Shown: positions 12,949 through 17,546 of the stretch, in pieces | Layout of the letters: each line of letters begins with the position of its first letter | Numbering within the stretch: the stretch's first letter is position 1 | Origin: JANOGU01 sp964499865 | GTDB lineage: Bacteria; Pseudomonadota; Alphaproteobacteria; Rhodobacterales; Rhodobacteraceae | Direction: 5' to 3' | Length of the DNA stretch: 17,546 nucleotides | Assembly: GCA_964499865.1 (NCBI GenBank) | Contig: CAZCPY010000064.1 | Coordinates: forward strand, 1 to 17,546 | Position numbers and translations under genes: made by a program | Notes under the pieces: generated by a model | What the model was told of the DNA's origin: nothing | Seen by the model: only the letters and a program-made list of their open reading frames with translations | Database searches by the model: none

Positions 12949-13509
12949 TCAGGCCGTGAAGGGCATGTTGAAGTGCTTCAACAGCGCCTTGGCTTCGGCG
13001 TCCGTCTTGGCGGTGGTGCAGATGATGATGTCCATCCCCAGCACGTCGTCGATCTTGTCGAAGTCGATCTCGGGGAAGACGATCTGTTCCCTGAGCCCCA
13101 TCGCATAGTTGCCCCGGCCGTCGAAGGCCGTGGGCTTGACGCCGCGGAAGTCGCGGACGCGGGGCAGCGCGATGGTGATCAGGCGGTCGAAGAACTCGTA
13201 CATCCGGTCGCCGCGCAGCGTGACCTTGCAGCCGAGCGGCATCTTCTCCCGCACGCGGAAGCCCGCGATCGAAGTCTTGGCATAGGTGATCACGGCCTTC
13301 TGCCCGGCGATCAGCGTCAGCTGCTCGGCCGCGGTCTTGACCTTCTTGGTGTCCTTGGTCGCCTCGCCGACGCCCATGTTCAGGACGATCTTGTCCAGAC
13401 GCGGGATCATCATGTCGTTCCGGTAGCCGAATTCGGCCTTCATCGCCGGGCGGATCGTCTCGGCGAACTGCGCCTTGAGGCGCGGCGTGTAGGTGGCGGT
13501 GTCGAGCAT
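12949..13509 (-). CDS. rplE: 50S ribosomal protein L5
   Basis: uL5, a 5S rRNA-binding protein of the central protuberance that contacts the P-site tRNA. 186 residues with MIPRLDKIVLNMGVGEA, the GQKAVITYAKTSIAGFRVRE block and RDFRGVKPTAFDGRGNYAMG. The ATG shares one base with the rplX stop (TGATG), so the two are translationally coupled. An alternative internal start is not needed because the N-terminus MLDTATYTPRLKAQF is typical. Confidence 0.98.
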   Translation of the reverse strand: MLDTATYTPRLKAQFAETIRPAMKAEFGYRNDMMIPRLDKIVLNMGVGEATKDTKKVKTAAEQLTLIAGQKAVITYAKTSIAGFRVREKMPLGCKVTLRGDRMYEFFDRLITIALPRVRDFRGVKPTAFDGRGNYAMGLREQIVFPEIDFDKIDDVLGMDIIICTTAKTDAEAKALLKHFNMPFTA

Positions 13510-13814
13510 CAGATCACCTCTCCGGTGGTCTTGGCGTAGCGGACCTTCTTGTCGCCTTCCATGCGGAAGCCGACGCGGGTGGCGTTGCCGTTCTTGTCCA
13601 CGATGGCCAGGTTCGACAGGTCGATCGGCATCGCCTGCGGCACGCGGCCGCCCTGCGACTGCGCGGACTGCTTGGTGTGGCGGATGGCGATGTTGACGCC
13701 GTCGACCACCGCCTTGTTGTCCTTCGGCGCGACGGACGAGATCGTCCCCTTCTTGCCCTTGTCCTTGCCGGTCAGGACGACGACGCTGTCGCCCTTCTTG
13801 AGCTTCGCGGCCAT
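13509..13814 (-). CDS. rplX: 50S ribosomal protein L24
   Basis: uL24, an assembly-initiator protein at the tunnel exit. 101 residues from ATG 13812-13814: MAAKLKKGDSVVVLTGKDKG is the KOW motif, followed by DGVNIAIRHTK and a C-terminal domain with NGNATRVGFR. Its start overlaps the rplN stop by one base (TGATG) and its stop overlaps the rplE start in the same way. The in-frame upstream extension lies inside rplN and was rejected. Confidence 0.98.
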   Translation of the reverse strand: MAAKLKKGDSVVVLTGKDKGKKGTISSVAPKDNKAVVDGVNIAIRHTKQSAQSQGGRVPQAMPIDLSNLAIVDKNGNATRVGFRMEGDKKVRYAKTTGEVI

Positions 13815-14182
13815 CACAGCACCTCCGGCGCGAGCGAGATGATCTTCATGAAATTCTTGGCGCGCAGTTCGCGCACCACCGGCCCGAAGATGCGGGTGCC
13901 GACCGGCTCCATCTGCTTGTTGATGATGACGGCGGCATTGCGGTCGAAGCGGATCGAGGTCCCGTCCTCGCGGCGCACTTCCTTGGCGGTGCGCACGACG
14001 ACGGCCTTGTGGACGTCGCCCTTCTTCACCCGGCCCTTCGGGATCGCTTCCTTGACCGACACCACGATGATGTCGCCGACGGACGCATAGCGGCGGTGCG
14101 ACCCGCCCAGAACCTTGATGCACTGCACCCGGCGCGCGCCGGAGTTGTCAGCGACATCCAGATTGGTCTGCATCTGGATCAT
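13814..14182 (-). CDS. rplN: 50S ribosomal protein L14
   Basis: uL14, at the subunit interface near the factor-binding region and the RsfS silencing site. 122 residues, beginning MIQMQTNLDVADNSGARRVQ and ending NFMKIISLAPEVL, with GDIIVVSVKEAIP and VVVRTAKEVRREDGT between. ATG 14180-14182 has GGGAGA seven bases upstream; an internal ATG three codons later is less well placed. A 6-bp hairpin at 14200-14216 lies in the 59-base gap after rpsQ. Confidence 0.98.
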   Translation of the reverse strand: MIQMQTNLDVADNSGARRVQCIKVLGGSHRRYASVGDIIVVSVKEAIPKGRVKKGDVHKAVVVRTAKEVRREDGTSIRFDRNAAVIINKQMEPVGTRIFGPVVRELRAKNFMKIISLAPEVL

Positions 14183-14241
14183 TTAGCGTCTCCCGACCTG
14201 CAGGGACCTGCCCTGCGGTTTCGTTTGACCGGCAAGAAGCG

Positions 14242-14481
14242 TCAGGCGGTTGCCTGGGCCACCACATGCCAGCGTTTGGTCTTCGAGATGGGGGCGCATT
14301 CCTCGATGCGGACAGTGTCCCCAACCTTGAACGTGTTCTCCGGGTCGTGGGCCCGGTACTTCTTGGACTTGCGCACCGTCTTCTGCAGCAGCGGGTGCTT
14401 GAAGCGGCGCTCGACCAGTACGGTGATCGTCTGCTCGTTCTTGTCCGAGGTGACGACACCCTGAAGAATGCGTTTGGGCAT
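14242..14481 (-). CDS. rpsQ: 30S ribosomal protein S17
   Basis: uS17, a primary binder of the 16S 5' domain with an OB fold. 79 residues: MPKRILQGVVTSDKNEQTIT, then VLVERRFKHPLLQKTVRKSK, YRAHDPENTFKVGDTVRIEE and CAPISKTKRWHVV. The ATG lies nine bases after the rpmC stop. The length and all conserved blocks match the family. Confidence 0.98.
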   Translation of the reverse strand: MPKRILQGVVTSDKNEQTITVLVERRFKHPLLQKTVRKSKKYRAHDPENTFKVGDTVRIEECAPISKTKRWHVVAQATA

Positions 14482-14490
14482 GGCTTTCCC

Positions 14491-14694
14491 TCAGTTCCCG
14501 GCCGCGGTGGCGGCTTTTTCGTTCAGCACGGTCATGATGCGCGCCACTTCGCGGCGCACCTCGCGCATGCGCGCGGTGTTTTCCATCTGACCCGTCGCTT
14601 GCCGGAAACGGAGGTTGAACGCCTCCTTCTTCAGCGCTGCCAGCTGGTCACGCAGCTGGTCGGGGGTCTTGCCCCGCAGTTCCTTGGCGTCCAT
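14491..14694 (-). CDS. rpmC: 50S ribosomal protein L29
   Basis: uL29, a small helical protein at the tunnel exit near the SRP and trigger-factor docking site. 67 residues: MDAKELRGKTPDQLRDQLAA, LKKEAFNLRFRQATGQMENT, then a basic helix and a short Ala-rich tail. Start: ATG 14692-14694 has GAAGGAG eight bases upstream. ATG 14698-14700, two codons earlier, is only two bases from it, so the shorter form is preferred. In the usual S10 order it directly follows rplP; here a hydrolase gene and about 850 bases intervene. Confidence 0.96.
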   Translation of the reverse strand: MDAKELRGKTPDQLRDQLAALKKEAFNLRFRQATGQMENTARMREVRREVARIMTVLNEKAATAAGN

Positions 14695-14797
14695 CGCCAT
14701 CTCTCCTTCTCACCAGAGGGCCCTGAGTGGTCACCCTTGGCCTGGTGGGTCAAAAACGAGCCGACGAGTCCGGGGGTGCCGGAATCGCGGATGCGGT

Positions 14798-14826
14798 CCG
14801 ATACAGGAGGCGGGGGGTGGGGGCAA
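14798..14826 (-). promoter_or_regulatory. Candidate promoter for rpmC and the downstream spc genes
   Basis: On the minus strand TTGCCC (14821-14826) is followed after exactly 17 bp by TATCGG (14798-14803), about 100 bases before the rpmC start and just past the hydrolase stop. The matches are partial. Support comes mainly from position, because a strong terminator at 15474-15510 would otherwise cut rpmC and the following genes off from the S10 promoter. Confidence 0.3.
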
Positions 14827-14850
14827 GGGGCAGGTGCGAATTGTCGACTG

Positions 14851-15426
14851 TCAGTGCCGCAAGGTCCGCAGCCTGCCCAAGAAGGACCCGAAGTTAACCA
14901 GCCCTTCCGGCCAGACACCCAAGCTGTCCGCATTTCCCAAGTGCCCTGCCTCACCCATGTCGACTAGCTCCGACCCCCAGGCGCGGGAAAAGACCTCGGC
15001 GCGGTCGAAGGCGACATAGGGATCATTTCGACCGCAAAGAACCATCGAGGGGAACGGGAGCGGTTCCAGCACCATGGGCGCAAAGCCGTTGGCCTTGGCA
15101 TCGGGCCAGATGTCGGCCGGCCCCCGGTCCGACGGGGCGACCATGAACGCTCCCGCGACACGTGACGCGGTCCCCTGCGGCGCCCAGCGCATGATCAGCG
15201 ACGTCCCCAGGCTGTGAGCGACCAGCACCACCGGGCGGGTGGCGCGGGCGAGGTATTCTTCCAGCCGGGTCGCCCAGGGCGCGAACTTCGGCGCCACCCA
15301 TTCGTCCTGCACCACCCGGGTCATGGCGGGAAACTGCGCCTGCCAGTGGCTCATCCAATGGTCCGGACCGGCATTGTCGCGGCATGGCAACAACAGGACA
15401 TCGAAGGCATCCAGAAGGTTCGCCAC
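14851..15426 (-). CDS. RBBP9/YdeN-family serine hydrolase (alpha/beta hydrolase)
   Basis: A small alpha/beta hydrolase. From GTG 15424-15426 the product is 191 residues, close to the 186 of human RBBP9. The family opening PxxDNAGPDHWMSHW is at 14-28. The nucleophile is S72 in VAHSLGTS, the acid is D135 (GRNDPYV) and the base is H162 (GEAGHLG), nearly the same spacing as the RBBP9 triad S75/D138/H165. The start was chosen because GGAG lies eight bases upstream; GTG 15468 is possible but adds 14 unconserved residues. It sits between rplP and rpmC on the same strand, after a terminator, and is not a ribosomal gene. No signal peptide, so cytoplasmic. The substrate is unknown; family members are serine hydrolases, often esterase-like. 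Confidence 0.88.
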   Translation of the reverse strand: MANLLDAFDVLLLPCRDNAGPDHWMSHWQAQFPAMTRVVQDEWVAPKFAPWATRLEEYLARATRPVVLVAHSLGTSLIMRWAPQGTASRVAGAFMVAPSDRGPADIWPDAKANGFAPMVLEPLPFPSMVLCGRNDPYVAFDRAEVFSRAWGSELVDMGEAGHLGNADSLGVWPEGLVNFGSFLGRLRTLRH

Positions 15427-15473
15427 GATCCCCACTCCGCAGACGGTGCCGCAAGCATTGCGTGCCACGGCCG

Positions 15474-15510
15474 CAAAAGGAAAGGCCCCCGCCGTTCCCG
15501 GCAGGGGCCT
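15474..15510 (-). terminator. Rho-independent terminator after rplP
   Basis: Arms 15483-15494 and 15499-15510 give a 12-bp GC-rich stem (one G-U pair on the minus-strand RNA) with a GGAA loop. On the minus strand it is followed directly by TTTCCTTTTG. A second hairpin with 9-bp arms GGGTGGGGT/ACCCCACCC and a three-base loop lies just upstream, right after the rplP stop (15519-15540). This is the best intrinsic terminator in the window. Confidence 0.85.
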
Positions 15511-15541
15511 CGATCCGTAGGGTGGGGTTTCACCCCACCCC

Positions 15542-15955
15542 TTACCAGTCCTCGCGCACCACGACCCGCGTGGTGACCGGCAGCTTCATCGCGCCAAGCC
15601 GCAGCGCCTCGCGCGCCAGCTCTTCGGTGACGCCGTCGATCTCGAACATGATCCGGCCGGGATGGACCTTGGCGGCCCAGAACTCGACCGAACCCTTGCC
15701 CTTGCCCATCCGCACTTCGGTCGGCTTCTTGGTGACCGGCACGTCCGGGAAGATGCGGATCCAGACGCGGCCCTGGCGCTTCATGTGGCGCGTGATCGCG
15801 CGGCGGGCCGCTTCGATCTGGCGCGCGGTCACACGCTCGGGCTCGGTGGCCTTCAGGCCAAAGCCGCCGAAGTTCAGCTCGAACCCGCCCTTGGCCTCGC
15901 CATGGATGCGGCCCTTGAACTTCTTGCGGAACTTGGTCCGTTTCGGTTGCAACAT
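15542..15955 (-). CDS. rplP: 50S ribosomal protein L16
   Basis: uL16, near the A-site and peptidyl-transferase centre. 137 residues: MLQPKRTKFRKKFKGRIHGE at the N-terminus, the RQIEAARRAITRHMKRQGRV block, WIRIFPDVPVTKKPTEVRMG and KGKGSVEFWAAKVHPGRIMFE. The ATG lies 12 bases after the rpsC stop. Unlike in the standard S10 order, it is followed by a terminator and the hydrolase gene rather than rpmC. Confidence 0.98.
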   Translation of the reverse strand: MLQPKRTKFRKKFKGRIHGEAKGGFELNFGGFGLKATEPERVTARQIEAARRAITRHMKRQGRVWIRIFPDVPVTKKPTEVRMGKGKGSVEFWAAKVHPGRIMFEIDGVTEELAREALRLGAMKLPVTTRVVVREDW

Positions 15956-15967
15956 GGGTCTTCTCCC

Positions 15968-16684
15968 TTACGCGCGTTCGCGCTCGCGGCGCGGGCCGCG
16001 GCCGGACGGACCTTCGGCGGCCTCGGCCTGCCGGCGGTCATGGGCCTGGGGGTCGTGTTCCAGGATTTCGCCTTTGAAAATCCAGACCTTGACCCCGATG
16101 ATGCCGTAGGGCGTTTCCGCCTCGTCCAGCGCATAGTCGATGTCCGCCCGCAGCGTATGCAGCGGCACGCGGCCTTCGCGGTACCATTCCACCCGCGCGA
16201 TCTCGGCGCCGCCAAGGCGGCCTGCGACGTTCACGCGGATGCCCAGGGCCCCCATGCGCATCGCGTTCTGCACGGCGCGCTTCATCGCGCGACGGAAGGA
16301 CACGCGACGCTCCATCTGCTGGGCGATCGACTCGGCCACCAGCTGCGCGTCCAGTTCGGGCTTGCGGACCTCGACGATGTTGAGGTGCAGTTCCGACTTG
16401 GTGAAGGCCATCAGCTTCTTGCGCAGCGTCTCGATATCCGCGCCTTTCTTGCCGATGATGACGCCCGGACGGGCGGCATAGATCGTCACGCGGCACTTCT
16501 TGTGCGGACGTTCGATGATCACCTTGCTGACCGAAGCCTGCTTGGCCTCTTCATGGATGAAGGCGCGCATGCGCAGGTCTTCAAGAAGCAGGTTGCCGTA
16601 GTCCTTCGACTCGGCGAACCAGCGGCTGTCCCAGGTGCGGTTGACCTGAAGACGCATCCCGATGGGGTTGACCTTCTGACCCAT
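15968..16684 (-). CDS. rpsC: 30S ribosomal protein S3
   Basis: uS3, at the mRNA entry channel where it contributes to helicase activity. 238 residues from ATG 16682-16684 (MGQKVNPIGMRLQVNRTWDS). A type II KH domain has the GKKG loop at 78-81 (RPGVIIGKKGADIETL). The C-terminal domain contains GIRVNVAGRLGGAEIAR, and the tail is basic and hydrophilic (HDRRQAEAAEGPSGRG...). The start overlaps the rplV stop by one base (TAATG). An in-frame upstream extension lies inside rplV and was rejected. Confidence 0.98.
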   Translation of the reverse strand: MGQKVNPIGMRLQVNRTWDSRWFAESKDYGNLLLEDLRMRAFIHEEAKQASVSKVIIERPHKKCRVTIYAARPGVIIGKKGADIETLRKKLMAFTKSELHLNIVEVRKPELDAQLVAESIAQQMERRVSFRRAMKRAVQNAMRMGALGIRVNVAGRLGGAEIARVEWYREGRVPLHTLRADIDYALDEAETPYGIIGVKVWIFKGEILEHDPQAHDRRQAEAAEGPSGRGPRRERERA

Positions 16685-17064
16685 TACGCCGTCTCCCCCT
16701 TCTGACGCACGATGATGGTCAGTTCGCTGAAAGGTTTCATGATCTTGCCGAACCGGCCGCGTGCCCGCGGACGACCGCGCTTCAGCACCAGGTCCTTGCC
16801 GCAATAGGCCTCGGCGACCACCAGCTCGTCGACGTCGAGCCCGTGGTTGTTCTCGGCGTTGGCGACCGCGGACTGCAGGCATTTCAGAACGTCGTCCGAG
16901 ATGCGCTTTTTCGAGAAGGTCAGGTCGGCCATCGCCTTGTCTACCTTCTTGCCGCGGATCAGGCCGGCGACAAGGTTCAGCTTCTGCGGGCTGACGCGCA
17001 GCATCTTGGCCTTGGCCAGCGCCGAGACGTCATCCACGCGGCGCGGGTTCTTTTCCTTGCCCAT
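16684..17064 (-). CDS. rplV: 50S ribosomal protein L22
   Basis: uL22, whose beta-hairpin lines the exit-tunnel constriction and is a site of macrolide resistance. 126 residues: MGKEKNPRRVDDVSALAKAK, LRVSPQKLNLVAGLIRGKKV, CLQSAVANAENNHGLDVDEL and the hairpin KRGRPRARGRFGKIMKPFSE. The stop overlaps the rpsC start. The ATG is three bases after the rpsS stop. Confidence 0.98.
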   Translation of the reverse strand: MGKEKNPRRVDDVSALAKAKMLRVSPQKLNLVAGLIRGKKVDKAMADLTFSKKRISDDVLKCLQSAVANAENNHGLDVDELVVAEAYCGKDLVLKRGRPRARGRFGKIMKPFSELTIIVRQKGETA

Positions 17065-17067
17065 GGC

Positions 17068-17346
17068 TTACTTCCTCTTCGCTTTCTTGTCGGCGGCGTG
17101 GCCGTAGTAGGTGCGGGTCGGCGAGTATTCCCCGAACTTCTGGCCGATCATCTCCTCGGTCACCGAAACGGGGATGTGCTTCCTGCCGTTGTAGACGGCG
17201 AAGGTCAGGCCGACGAACTGCGGCAGGATGGTCGACCGGCGCGACCAGATCTTGATGACTTCCGACCTGCCCGAGCCGCGGGCCTTTTCGGCCTTGGTCA
17301 GCAGGTAGCTGTCGACGAAGGGGCCCTTCCAGATAGAACGAGACAT
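17068..17346 (-). CDS. rpsS: 30S ribosomal protein S19
   Basis: uS19 of the small-subunit head, which binds with S13 near the A-site. 92 residues: MSRSIWKGPFVDSYLLTKAE, then SEVIKIWSRRSTILPQFVGLTF, YNGRKHIPV and EYSPTRTYYGHAADKKAKRK (each a conserved block). The start is three bases beyond the rplB stop. Confidence 0.98.
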   Translation of the reverse strand: MSRSIWKGPFVDSYLLTKAEKARGSGRSEVIKIWSRRSTILPQFVGLTFAVYNGRKHIPVSVTEEMIGQKFGEYSPTRTYYGHAADKKAKRK

Positions 17347-17349
17347 GGA

Positions 17350-17546
17350 TCAGCGCCCCTTCTTCGCGTTGCGCGACCGGACGATCAGACGATCCGACGC
17401 CTTCTTCTTCCGGGTCTTGTTGCCCTTGGTGCCCTTGCCCCAGGGGGTGACCGGGTGACGGCCGCCCGAGGTGCGGCCTTCGCCGCCGCCGTGCGGGTGG
17501 TCGATCGGGTTCATCGCGACGCCGCGCACCGTCGGGCGGATGCCCA
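17350..17546 (-). CDS. rplB: 50S ribosomal protein L2, C-terminal end (truncated by window edge)
   Basis: The last 64 codons plus stop of uL2, read from the minus strand and running off the right edge of the window. The visible residues include the highly conserved GIRPTVRGVAMNPIDHPHGG, then GEGRTSGGRHPVTPWGKGTK and the basic end KASDRLIVRSRNAKKGR. This region holds the histidine in HPHGGG that is important for peptidyl transferase centre integrity (established for L2). The gene is incomplete only because the window ends. Confidence 0.97.
   Translation of the reverse strand, partial: GIRPTVRGVAMNPIDHPHGGGEGRTSGGRHPVTPWGKGTKGNKTRKKKASDRLIVRSRNAKKGR

Noticed and set aside
14748..14753. TTGACC on the minus strand before rpmC as a -35 element
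   Set aside because: No acceptable -10 at 16-18 bp; the neighbouring TTGCCC-N17-TATCGG is better spaced.
1..17546. tRNA, rRNA, CRISPR array or phage genes
   Set aside because: None was seen on either strand; nearly all sequence is accounted for by protein genes and short spacers.

Overview
The window is GC-rich chromosomal DNA, almost all of it genes on the minus strand. It most likely comes from an alphaproteobacterium of the Rhodobacteraceae (Roseobacter/Rhodobacter/Paracoccus type). The clues are the S10-spc-alpha ribosomal protein cluster in its alphaproteobacterial form (secY-adk-rpsM-rpsK-rpoA-rplQ, with no rpmJ or infA in between), a LuxR/LuxI acyl-homoserine-lactone pair of rhodobacterial appearance, and an adenylate kinase with a four-cysteine LID as in Paracoccus. 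The genus cannot be read from the sequence alone.

Layout in transcription order (right to left): rplB (3' end only), rpsS, rplV, rpsC, rplP | strong terminator | RBBP9/YdeN-type serine hydrolase | rpmC, rpsQ, rplN, rplX, rplE, rpsN, rpsH, rplF, rplR, rpsE, rpmD | terminator-like hairpins | a two-gene AbrB-antitoxin/PIN-toxin module on the PLUS strand | rplO, secY, adk, rpsM, rpsK, rpoA, rplQ | hairpin terminator | luxR, luxI | a periplasmic DegP/HtrA-like protease and rarA. The last 123 bases at the left edge hold no gene that can be supported.

The ribosomal genes are intact and tightly packed, several with one-base TGATG or TAATG overlaps, so they look normally expressed. The cluster is broken in two places by genes that do not belong to the classical operons. 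One is a hydrolase between rplP and rpmC, preceded by a textbook rho-independent terminator. The other is a VapBC-like toxin-antitoxin pair inserted head-on between rpmD and rplO. At each break there is a plausible sigma70-type promoter facing the downstream ribosomal genes, so the ancestral long operon may now be several transcription units. In the toxin-antitoxin case the module promoter and the rplO-side promoter lie back to back, 9 bp apart. Autoregulation of the module could therefore affect transcription of the distal spc and alpha genes (rplO to rplQ).

Downstream of the alpha operon, luxR and luxI form a compact same-strand quorum-sensing unit. A CT-N12-AG dyad, the general form of a lux box, lies upstream of luxR. 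No tRNA, rRNA, CRISPR array, insertion sequence or phage gene was seen. The most interesting points are the toxin-antitoxin module and hydrolase embedded in the ribosomal cluster, and the quorum-sensing pair next to it.
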